NCBI RefSeq assembly: GCF_904426505.1
Contig: NZ_CAJGBN010000034.1
Span: 310,001 to 374,000, forward strand
Length of the DNA stretch: 64,000 bases
Direction: 5' to 3'
DNA from: Rubrivivax sp. A210
GTDB lineage: Bacteria > Pseudomonadota > Gammaproteobacteria > Burkholderiales > Burkholderiaceae_C
In this document: positions 27,214-34,432 of the stretch, one piece after another
Layout: each line of letters starts with the position of its first letter
Numbering within the stretch: the first letter of the stretch is position 1
Position numbers and translations under genes: made by a program
The notes under the pieces: generated by a model
Databases searched by the model: none
Seen by the model: the letters and a program-made list of their open reading frames with translations, nothing else
Told to the model about the DNA's origin: nothing

Positions 27214-28667
27214 TGAACCCGATCCAGGCCGAGAACGCCCGCCCCGGCTGCGCCGACTGGACGCTGCGGCGTCCGGCGCTGGCGCGCGAGATCGAAGGCT
27301 ATGCCGCGGCCACCAGCGTGGCGCGCGGCGGCGTCATCGGCCTGCACGTGCACACGCGGGCGCCGCAGTGGGTGCTGGAGGTCTTCCGCATCGGCTGGTA
27401 CCAGGGCCTGGGCGCGCGCCGCGTGCTGGGGCCGCTCACGCTGCCGGGCCGCGCCCAGCCCATGCCGGCGATGGACCCCGACAGCGGCCTCGTCGACTGC
27501 GCCTGGGAGCAGTCCCATGCCCTGCGCACCGCCAGCGCCGATGAGCCCGGCGGCTGGACCAGCGGCGTCTTCCTGGCCCGATTGACGGCCGCCGACAGCG
27601 GCGCCCAGAGCTACATCTTCTTCGTCGTGCGCGACGACGAGCGCGACGCGGCGCTGCACGTGCAACTGGGCCTGACCACCTACCAGGCCTACAACGCCTG
27701 GGGCGGCAAGTCGCTCTACCACTGGGGCAGCAGCGAAGGCCGGCGCGCCAGCAAGGTCTCGTTCAACCGTCCCTTCGCGGCCAATGCCCAGAACCCGGCC
27801 GCGGCCTATGGCATGGGCGCGGGCGAGTTCCTGTGCAATCTGCAGCCCCATCCCGAGCGTTACGGGCCCAGCAACGCGGCCTGGGACTGCAATCTGCTGC
27901 GCTGGCTCGAGCGCGAGGGCTGGGACGTCGCCTACGGCACCAACCTCGACACACACGCGGCGCCACCACGCCGCTGCCGCGGCTGGATCTCGAGCGGCCA
28001 CGACGAGTACTGGACGCGCGCGATGCGCGACCACGTCGAGGCGGCGCGCGACGCCGGCATCCACCTGGGTTTCTTCTCGGCCAACAGCGCCTACTGGCAG
28101 GTGAGGCTGGAGCCCAGCCCGGCCTCGGGCACGGCCGACCGCATCATGGTCTGCCACAAGAAGGCCAAGGCCGACCCGCTGTACAGCCGCGCGAACACCA
28201 GCCTGGCCACCGACAAGTGGCGCAGCGCCGCCGTCGGCCGCCCCGAGGAGCAGCTGATCGGCGTGATGTATGTGGCCGATCCGGTGGACGGCGACATCGT
28301 CGTCACGCGGCCGGAGCACTGGGTCTTCGCCGGCACCGGCCTGGCGGCCGGCGACCGCCTGCCCGGCCTGCTGGGCTACGAGGTCGACGCCGCCCAGGGC
28401 CAGGGCCCGGCCGGGCTGGAAATCCTGGCCAGTTCGCCCTGGACCACGCTGACCGAGCCGGTGCAGCAGGGGCTGTCGAACATGAGCGTCTATACCGCGC
28501 CCAGCGGCGCCCTGGTCTTTGCCACCGGCAGCATCCAGTGGGCCTGGGGCCTGGACGATTTCAACGCCCCGGCGCTGCGCAGCTCGCGCCTGAACCCGGC
28601 GGCGCAGCAGATCACGCGCAATGTGCTGCGCCGCCTGGCCGGCGTGCGTTCAGACACTTTCACATGA
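27213..28667 (+). CDS. N,N-dimethylformamidase beta-subunit-like protein
   Basis: A 484-residue soluble protein without a signal peptide. The segments LGLTTYQAYNAWGGKSLY (about 152-169), WDVAYGTNLD and WISSGHDEYWT (about 258-267) are those of the large-subunit family of bacterial DMF hydrolase, whose mononuclear iron is held by Tyr, His and Glu. His263 and Glu265 in the HDE motif fit two ligands, and Tyr157 or Tyr160 is a candidate for the third. Dimethylformamide degradation is unlikely here, since there is no small-subunit gene and the neighbours make glycans; an amide or N-acyl bond in a sugar is an alternative substrate (speculative). TGATG-coupled to the preceding transferase; overlaps the convergent phosphatase gene by 8 bases. 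Confidence 0.72.
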   Translation: MNPIQAENARPGCADWTLRRPALAREIEGYAAATSVARGGVIGLHVHTRAPQWVLEVFRIGWYQGLGARRVLGPLTLPGRAQPMPAMDPDSGLVDCAWEQSHALRTASADEPGGWTSGVFLARLTAADSGAQSYIFFVVRDDERDAALHVQLGLTTYQAYNAWGGKSLYHWGSSEGRRASKVSFNRPFAANAQNPAAAYGMGAGEFLCNLQPHPERYGPSNAAWDCNLLRWLEREGWDVAYGTNLDTHAAPPRRCRGWISSGHDEYWTRAMRDHVEAARDAGIHLGFFSANSAYWQVRLEPSPASGTADRIMVCHKKAKADPLYSRANTSLATDKWRSAAVGRPEEQLIGVMYVADPVDGDIVVTRPEHWVFAGTGLAAGDRLPGLLGYEVDAAQGQGPAGLEILASSPWTTLTEPVQQGLSNMSVYTAPSGALVFATGSIQWAWGLDDFNAPALRSSRLNPAAQQITRNVLRRLAGVRSDTFT

Positions 28668-29310
28668 CGAAGCCTTCGATCCAGCTGCCGGTCTTGCTGC
28701 CGCTGAGCGTGCAGGTGGCGATGCGGGCCGGCGCGCCATCTGCGCCCGGCTCGATGCGGTAGAAAAACTTGTTGCGCAGCCTGATCTCGGGCCAGCGCTC
28801 CTGGGGCCAGCCCATCAAACGGCCCATCAGCACGCGGTTGGTGGCGCGGTGGCCCACCACCAGCACGCGCTGGCCGCGGTGGCGTTGCAGCAGATCCTGC
28901 AGCACCGCGTCCACCCGCTGCGTCAGCTCGGCCAGGCTTTCGCCGCCGGGCACGCCGGGGCCCCAGGGCGCGGCCTGCCACTGCTGCCACAGGGCCTGGG
29001 CCTCGGGGTCGGTGTCGTCGCGCTGGCGGCCCTGCAGCACGCCCATGTGGATCTCGTTGAGCGCCGCCAGCTGCGTGATGCCCAGGCCCAGCCGCGTGGC
29101 CGTGGGCTGGGCGGTGGCCGTGGTGCGCTGCAGCGCGCTGGCGTAGATGGCCGCCAGCGTCTCGCCATGAAGGCATTGGGCCAGGGCCTCGCTCTGCTGC
29201 AGGCCCTTGGCCGAGAGGCCGGGGTCGAGCTGCCCGGTCACCAGGCCCTGGTTGTTCCATTCGCTCTGGCCATGGCGCGCCAGGTAGAGCACGGTGGGTG
29301 CGGCTTGCAT
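28660..29310 (-). CDS. Histidine phosphatase (phosphoglycerate-mutase-like)
   Basis: A 216-residue enzyme with the phosphohistidine motif LYLARHGQSEWN near the N-terminus, a second active-site segment (LNEIHMGVLQG) with the conserved acidic residue, and VLVVGHRATNRVLMG with the second histidine. This is the SixA/GpmB/CobC superfamily. Substrate not predictable; a sugar phosphate or a small phosphorylated metabolite is usual. The chosen ATG (MQAAPTV) begins just before the first strand; its ribosome site is weak. It converges with the polysaccharide locus and diverges from surE. Confidence 0.85.
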   Translation of the reverse strand: MQAAPTVLYLARHGQSEWNNQGLVTGQLDPGLSAKGLQQSEALAQCLHGETLAAIYASALQRTTATAQPTATRLGLGITQLAALNEIHMGVLQGRQRDDTDPEAQALWQQWQAAPWGPGVPGGESLAELTQRVDAVLQDLLQRHRGQRVLVVGHRATNRVLMGRLMGWPQERWPEIRLRNKFFYRIEPGADGAPARIATCTLSGSKTGSWIEGFVM

Positions 29311-29432
29311 GCTTGCTTCGATCCTCTGCGTTGCGCGTCCAGGCGCGCACGCTGCCGATCTTGCCAGCATCGCCGCATCAACCCTGGCCCCTGCGCCGAC
29401 ATTGCCGGCGCGGTGTGCCAGCGGGGCCTCCC

Positions 29433-29438
29433 TACAAT
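29433..29438 (+). promoter_or_regulatory. -10 element of surE, probably leaderless mRNA
   Basis: TACAAT ends 6 bases before the surE ATG, and no Shine-Dalgarno sequence precedes the start. Transcription from this element would begin at or next to the start codon. No good -35 was found. Confidence 0.4.
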
Positions 29439-29444
29439 GTCCGC

Positions 29445-30215
29445 ATGCGCATCCTCATCGCCAATGACGACGGTTACCTCGCCCCCGGGCTGGCCGCGCT
29501 GGTGCGCGCCTGTGCTGGCCTGGGCAGCATCGACGTCATCGCGCCCGAGCAGAACGCCAGCGGCACCTCCAATTCGCTCACGCTGACGCGACCGCTGTCG
29601 GTGTTCCAGGCCCGCGGCGGCCATGCCGAGGGCTACCGCGTCGTCAACGGCACGCCGTCCGACTGCGTCCATGTGGCCCTCACCGGCCTGCTCGGCTACC
29701 GGCCCGACCTGGTGCTCTCGGGCATCAACAACGGCGCCAACATGGGCGATGACACGCTCTATTCAGGCACGGTGGCGGCGGCGATGGAGGGTTTCCTCTT
29801 CGGCGTGCCGGCCATCGCCTTCTCGCAGGCCGAAAAGGGCTGGGGCGATCTCGAGGCCGCGGCTGCCACCGCCCGCGCCGTGGTCGAGCAGGTGCTGGCC
29901 AGCGCGCCCCTGGGCGGCGCGCCCTGGCTGCTCAACGTCAACATCCCCAACCGCGCCGATGCCGCCACGCTGCCGCGCCGCATCACGCGCCTGGGCCGGC
30001 GCCATGCCAGCGAGCCGGTGATACGCCAGACCAGCCCGCGCGGCGAGACCATCTACTGGATAGGCCCGGCCGGCGACGCCCGTGAGGCCGGCGAGGGCAC
30101 GGATTTCCACGCCATTGCCCACAGCTGCGTCTCGATCACGCCGCTGCAGGTGGACCTCACCGACCACGCGGCCAGCCCGGCCTGGGCCGCGCGCCTGGCC
30201 GGCCGCGGCGCATGA
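29445..30215 (+). CDS. surE: 5'/3'-nucleotidase SurE
   Basis: A 256-residue cytoplasmic enzyme. ILIANDDGYLAPG carries the Asp-Asp metal site, PEQNASGTSNSLTL follows, and the SGINNGANMGDDTLYSGTVAAAMEG segment is the classic SurE core. It dephosphorylates nucleoside monophosphates in stationary phase. It is the first gene of the surE-pcm-nlpD-rpoS group, with an ATGA overlap to pcm. I start it at MRILIAND; the frame extends upstream but without any family resemblance. Confidence 0.96.
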   Translation: MRILIANDDGYLAPGLAALVRACAGLGSIDVIAPEQNASGTSNSLTLTRPLSVFQARGGHAEGYRVVNGTPSDCVHVALTGLLGYRPDLVLSGINNGANMGDDTLYSGTVAAAMEGFLFGVPAIAFSQAEKGWGDLEAAAATARAVVEQVLASAPLGGAPWLLNVNIPNRADAATLPRRITRLGRRHASEPVIRQTSPRGETIYWIGPAGDAREAGEGTDFHAIAHSCVSITPLQVDLTDHAASPAWAARLAGRGA

Positions 30216-31039
30216 CTGCGCGCTCGCCGCGCACGCCCCGGTTTCCGCTGGCGCTGGATCGCCTGCAGGCACCGGCGCGTTCGCGCGTCGGCGCCGCCGC
30301 CGACGAACTGCTGCGTCCGCAACGCCCGCTGCAGCATGCAGCCCAGGCTGCGGCGCAGAGCAGCACCCCCAGCGGCCTGGGCCTGGATTCGGCCGCCGTG
30401 CGCCAGCGCATGGTGGCGCGCCTGCGCGAGCAGGGCCTGCGCTGCGAGCCGGTGCTGGCGGCCCTGGGCCAGGTGGAGCGCCACCGCTTCGTCGACAGCG
30501 CCCTGGCCACCCAGGCCTATGAAGACACCAGCTTGCCCATAGGCCTGTCGCAGACCATCTCCAAGCCGTCGGTGGTGGGCCACATGCTGGCGCTGCTGTT
30601 CGAGGGTGCCCATGCCCGCGCCCACGGCGACCTGGGCCGCGTGCTCGAGATCGGCACCGGCTGCGGCTACCAGGCGGCGCTGCTGGCGCTGCTGGCGCGC
30701 AGCGTGGTCTCCATCGAGCGCTTGCGCGGCCTGCACGACAAGGCACGCGCCAATCTGGCCCACGCGCGGCGCGGCGACCTGCGCCTGGTCTTTGGCGACG
30801 GCCGCGACGGCCACACGCTGCGCGCGCCCTACCAGAGCATCATTGCCGCGGCGGGCGGCGAGGAACTGCCGCCGGCCTGGATCGATCAGCTCGATGTCGG
30901 CGGCCGTCTGGTGGCCCCGCTGCAGGACGCCACCAGCGGCGGCCAGGTGCTGCTGGTGGTCGACCGCGAGCCGGGCGGCCTGGTCAGCCGCCGCCTCGAT
31001 GCGGTGAACTTCGTCCCTCTAAAATCCGGCACCGCATGA
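30212..31039 (+). CDS. pcm: Protein-L-isoaspartate O-methyltransferase
   Basis: A 275-residue protein, longer than the usual 205-220 because of an N-terminal extension of about 60 residues (Ala/Arg-rich). The core has LPIGLSQTISKPSVVGHML and motif I VLEIGTGCGYQAALLALLA, then IIAAAGGEELPPAW and LVAPLQ, all typical of Pcm. It repairs isoaspartyl damage in proteins using SAM. The start is set by the ATGA overlap with surE; a start after the extension is possible but would break coupling. Ends in an ATGA overlap with nlpD. Confidence 0.94.
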   Translation: MTARSPRTPRFPLALDRLQAPARSRVGAAADELLRPQRPLQHAAQAAAQSSTPSGLGLDSAAVRQRMVARLREQGLRCEPVLAALGQVERHRFVDSALATQAYEDTSLPIGLSQTISKPSVVGHMLALLFEGAHARAHGDLGRVLEIGTGCGYQAALLALLARSVVSIERLRGLHDKARANLAHARRGDLRLVFGDGRDGHTLRAPYQSIIAAAGGEELPPAWIDQLDVGGRLVAPLQDATSGGQVLLVVDREPGGLVSRRLDAVNFVPLKSGTA

Positions 31040-32001
31040 CACCCAAAGCCTCCACTTTCTCCACCTCGCGAATGCGGCTGGCCACGGCCCTGGCCGCGCT
31101 GGCCCTGGCCTTGCTGGCCGCCTGCGCGTCGCCCGCCCACCGCGCCCCGGTCGAAGACCGCAAGGCCTCGGGCAAGCCCGCGCCATCCACCCCCGCTGTC
31201 GCCACGGCACCTGCACCGTCCACGCCCGCCGCCGCGGCAACGGCAGCCTCGGCGCCCGGCGCCGAGCCGGCCAAGCCCTTGCCGGGTGCAGAGAACGTCG
31301 GCAAGCCGGGTTATTACAGCGTTAGGCCGGGCGACACGCTGATCCGCATCGGCCTCGATTTCGGCCAGCCCTGGCGCGACATCGCGCGCTGGAACAACCT
31401 TGAGAACGCCAACCTCATCGAGGTCGGCCAGGTGCTGCGCGTGGTGCCGCCCACGGCCGACAGCAATGGCGTCGTGACACGGCCTGTGGCGGGCGTGGGC
31501 GCGGTCGATAGCCGCCCGCTCGAAGGCAGGCCGGCGGCAGCCCCTGCCTCGGCCGCCGCCACGCCAGCCCCGGCGCCCGCGGCGCCTGCCGCCAGCGGGG
31601 CCAAGCCAGCCCCGGCAGCCCGCGAAGGCGACGATGACGTGGCCTGGGCCTGGCCGGCATCCGGCGTGGTGGCCGCGCCCTTCGAAGAGGGCAAGACCAA
31701 AGGGCTGGTGATCGCGGGCAAGGCCGGCGATGCGGTGCTGGCCGCCGCCGACGGCCGCGTCGTGTATGCCGGCTCTGGCCTGCGCGGCTATGGCAACCTG
31801 GTCATCATCAAGCACAACGCCACTTTCCTGTCGGCCTATGCCCACAACCAGGCCCTGCTGGTGAAGGAAGACCAGGCGGTGCGCCGCGGCCAGAAGATCG
31901 CCGAGATGGGCGCCAGCGACGCCGAGAAGGTGCAGTTGCACTTCGAGGTGCGCCGCATGGGCAAGCCGGTCGATCCGGCCCGCCTGCTGCCGGCGCGCTA
32001 G
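31036..32001 (+). CDS. nlpD: NlpD-like lipoprotein, LysM plus degenerate M23 domain
   Basis: A 321-residue lipoprotein: signal sequence ending in a lipobox LLAAC (Cys about residue 30), a Pro/Ala-rich linker, a LysM domain (GYYSVRPGDTLIRIG, about 94-140), a second low-complexity linker, and a C-terminal LytM/M23 domain (about 205-321). The first zinc-binding His and Asp of active M23 peptidases are missing (GLVIAGKAG in that place), while YAHN and QLHFEVRR remain. As in E. coli NlpD it should activate an amidase rather than cut peptidoglycan. In enterobacteria the rpoS promoter lies inside nlpD; not testable here. Confidence 0.93.
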   Translation: MTPKASTFSTSRMRLATALAALALALLAACASPAHRAPVEDRKASGKPAPSTPAVATAPAPSTPAAAATAASAPGAEPAKPLPGAENVGKPGYYSVRPGDTLIRIGLDFGQPWRDIARWNNLENANLIEVGQVLRVVPPTADSNGVVTRPVAGVGAVDSRPLEGRPAAAPASAAATPAPAPAAPAASGAKPAPAAREGDDDVAWAWPASGVVAAPFEEGKTKGLVIAGKAGDAVLAAADGRVVYAGSGLRGYGNLVIIKHNATFLSAYAHNQALLVKEDQAVRRGQKIAEMGASDAEKVQLHFEVRRMGKPVDPARLLPAR

Positions 32002-32012
32002 GCGGGCCCTGC

Positions 32013-32996
32013 GTGAGCGCCCGGTCGCCCTCGTTGACACCTTCGGCCGAACCCGATGGGGCCGAGGGCGGCGAAGGGCAGGAGGCCGGCGCTGGAGAAG
32101 GCGTCGATGGCGCCGATGGCGCTGCCGCCCTGATTCCGGCCGCAACCGGCGACGGCGAGTCCGCCGACGCGCTCAAGAGCTATCTGCGCGACATCCGCCG
32201 CGCCCCGCTCTTGAGCGCCGAGCAAGAGCGCGAACTGGCCCGGCGTGCCCGCACCGGCGACTTTGCGGCGCGGCAGAAGATGATCGAGCACAACCTGCGC
32301 CTGGTGGTCAGCGTGGCCAAGCACTACACCGGCCGCGGCCTGCCCATGGTCGACCTCATCGAGGAGGGCAATCTCGGGCTGATGCATGCCATCTCCAAAT
32401 TCGAGCCCGAGCGCGGCTTTCGCTTCTCGACCTATGCGCTGTGGTGGATCCGCCAGAGCGTCGAGCGCGCCATCGTGCAGCAGGCGCGGCTGATCCGCCT
32501 GCCGGTGCATGTGCTGCGCGAGCTGAGCCAGGTGCTGCGCGCCCGCCGCGCGCTCGAGGCCACCAGCGACGGCGAGCACCACATCGGCAGCGAGCAGGTG
32601 GCGCAGGCCCTGGGCCGCACGGTGCAGGAGATCGACGAACTGCTGCACCTGGCCGAGCAGCCCAGTTCGCTGGACGTGCCGCTCGAGCGCGGCGAGGCCG
32701 GCGATTCGCCCTTCGACCTGCTGGCTGACGAGCAGGCCGCCGATCCCCTGGGCCAGCGCCTGGACGCCGAGGTTCACGAACTGCTGGGTGGCCGCATGGC
32801 CGAGCTGAGCGCACGCGAGCGCGAGGTGCTCACCGGCCGCTATGGCCTGCATGGCCGCGAGCCACAGACGCTGGACGAACTGGCCGGCCAGCTGAAGCTG
32901 ACGCGCGAGCGCGTGCGCCAGATCCAGCAGGACGCGCTGGGCAAGCTCAAGCGCGCTATGGCCCGCCGGGGCGTGGGCCGCGACGCCATCTTCTAG
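32013..32996 (+). CDS. rpoS: Stationary-phase sigma factor RpoS
   Basis: A 327-residue sigma-70-family protein beginning with GTG, 11 bases after nlpD. An acidic low-complexity N-terminus (about 50 residues) precedes region 1.2 (SYLRDIRRAPLLSAEQE). Region 2 follows (NLRLVVSVAKHYTGRGLPMVDLIEEGNLGLMHA and the FSTYALWWIRQSVERAI helix), then region 3 and region 4 (LTLDELAGQLKLTRERVRQIQ-type, here QTLDELAGQLKLTRERVRQ). Gene order with surE, pcm and nlpD confirms RpoS. The start is uncertain because the ribosome site is weak. Confidence 0.95.
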   Translation: MSARSPSLTPSAEPDGAEGGEGQEAGAGEGVDGADGAAALIPAATGDGESADALKSYLRDIRRAPLLSAEQERELARRARTGDFAARQKMIEHNLRLVVSVAKHYTGRGLPMVDLIEEGNLGLMHAISKFEPERGFRFSTYALWWIRQSVERAIVQQARLIRLPVHVLRELSQVLRARRALEATSDGEHHIGSEQVAQALGRTVQEIDELLHLAEQPSSLDVPLERGEAGDSPFDLLADEQAADPLGQRLDAEVHELLGGRMAELSAREREVLTGRYGLHGREPQTLDELAGQLKLTRERVRQIQQDALGKLKRAMARRGVGRDAIF

Positions 32997-33025
32997 GCTG
33001 TTCCGGCCGCGCCGCGTGGCGCCCG

Positions 33026-33031
33026 GATAAT
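33026..33031 (+). promoter_or_regulatory. -10 element of rlmD, probably leaderless mRNA
   Basis: GATAAT ends 6 bases before the rlmD ATG, in the short gap after rpoS. There is no Shine-Dalgarno sequence and no clear -35. Confidence 0.4.
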
Positions 33032-33037
33032 CGCGCG

Positions 33038-34432
33038 ATGGCAAACGGAACGGATTGGCTGACGGTCGAATCGCTCGACCTCGAGGCCCAGGGCGTGGCG
33101 CACCGCGCCGACGGCAAGGTGGTCTTCATCGAGGGCGCCTTGCCCGGCGAGCGCGTGCAGGTGCAGGTCTCGCGCAAGAAGAACCAGTGGGAGCAGGGCC
33201 AGATGACGTCGTTGGCGCGCGAGAGCGCGCAACGCGTGCGCCCGGGCTGCCCGCACTTCGGCCTGCACGCGGGCGCCTGCGGCGGCTGCAAGATGCAGCA
33301 TCTGCACCCGGCCGCCCAGGTGGCTGTAAAGCAGCGCGTGCTGGAAGACAACCTCTGGCACCTGGCCAAGGTGAGGCCGGAGTGCCTGTTGCGCCCCATC
33401 GAAGGGCCGGCCTGGGGCTACCGCGACCGGGCGCGTCTCTCGGTGCGCCATGTCGCCAAGAAGGGCACGGTGCTGATCGGCTTCCACGAGCGCAAGTCGC
33501 GCTATGTCGCCGACATGTCGGTGTGTGCCGTGCTGCCGCCCGCCGTCAGCGCCATGCTGCTGCCGCTGCGCGAGCTGATCGGCGCGATGGAGCAACGCGA
33601 CCGCCTGCCGCAGATCGAACTCGCCGCCGGCCACGGCGCCGACGGCCCCGTGACGGCCCTGGTGCTGCGCCATCTGGAGCCCCTGAGCGAGAGCGACCGC
33701 AGCCGCCTGCGCGCCTTTGCCGCCGTGCATGGCGTGCAGTGGTGGCTGCAGCCCAAGGGCCCCGAGACGGTGCAACTGCTCGACGAGGGCGGGCCGGTGC
33801 TGGCCTACCGGCTGCCCGAGTTCGGCATCACCATGCCCTTCAAGCCCACCGATTTCACCCAGGTCAACCCGCACATCAACCGCGTGCTGGTCGAGCGCGC
33901 GCTGCGCCTGCTGGCACCACAGGCCGACGAGCGCGTGATCGACTGGTTCTGCGGCCTGGGCAACTTCACGCTGCCGCTGGCCACGCGAGCGCGCAGCGTG
34001 CTGGGCATCGAGGGCAGCGAGACCCTGGTGGCGCGCGCCCGCGCCAATGCCGCTACCAACGGCCTGGCCGCCAACACCGAGTTCGCCGCGCGCAACCTCT
34101 TCGAGCTGACGCCCGCGGATTTGCGCGCCCTGGGCACGGCCCAGCGCTGGCTGGTTGACCCGCCGCGCGAGGGTGCTTTCGCACTCGCCAAGGCCGTGGC
34201 CGACCTGCACCGGGCGCCGGGCTGGACGCCGCCGCAGCGCATCGTCTACGTCAGCTGCAACCCGTCTACGCTGGCGCGCGACGCCGGCCTGCTGGTACAC
34301 CAGGCCGGCTACCGCTGCACGCAGGCCGGCGTGGTGAACATGTTCCCCCACACGGCCCACGTCGAGAGCATGGCGGTGTTCGAGTTCGACCCGCAGGCCA
34401 GGACCGTTGCGGTCGAGCCGCCGGCCGCCTGA
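33038..34432 (+). CDS. rlmD: 23S rRNA (uracil-1939-C5)-methyltransferase RlmD
   Basis: A 464-residue RNA methyltransferase. An N-terminal TRAM domain (about 1-60) precedes the [4Fe-4S] motif: Cys in RPGCPHFG and then ACGGCKMQH. The SAM site is DWFCGLGNFTLPLA (about 305-318), and the catalytic segment is IVYVSCNPSTLARD (Cys about 407). These order and spacing define the RlmD/RumA family. It ends immediately next to the stop of the convergent sensor kinase gene, with no bases between. Confidence 0.95.
   Translation: MANGTDWLTVESLDLEAQGVAHRADGKVVFIEGALPGERVQVQVSRKKNQWEQGQMTSLARESAQRVRPGCPHFGLHAGACGGCKMQHLHPAAQVAVKQRVLEDNLWHLAKVRPECLLRPIEGPAWGYRDRARLSVRHVAKKGTVLIGFHERKSRYVADMSVCAVLPPAVSAMLLPLRELIGAMEQRDRLPQIELAAGHGADGPVTALVLRHLEPLSESDRSRLRAFAAVHGVQWWLQPKGPETVQLLDEGGPVLAYRLPEFGITMPFKPTDFTQVNPHINRVLVERALRLLAPQADERVIDWFCGLGNFTLPLATRARSVLGIEGSETLVARARANAATNGLAANTEFAARNLFELTPADLRALGTAQRWLVDPPREGAFALAKAVADLHRAPGWTPPQRIVYVSCNPSTLARDAGLLVHQAGYRCTQAGVVNMFPHTAHVESMAVFEFDPQARTVAVEPPAA

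Noticed and set aside
31036..32001. Active M23 endopeptidase
   Set aside because: The first zinc-ligand His and Asp are missing, so an NlpD-type activator is more likely.
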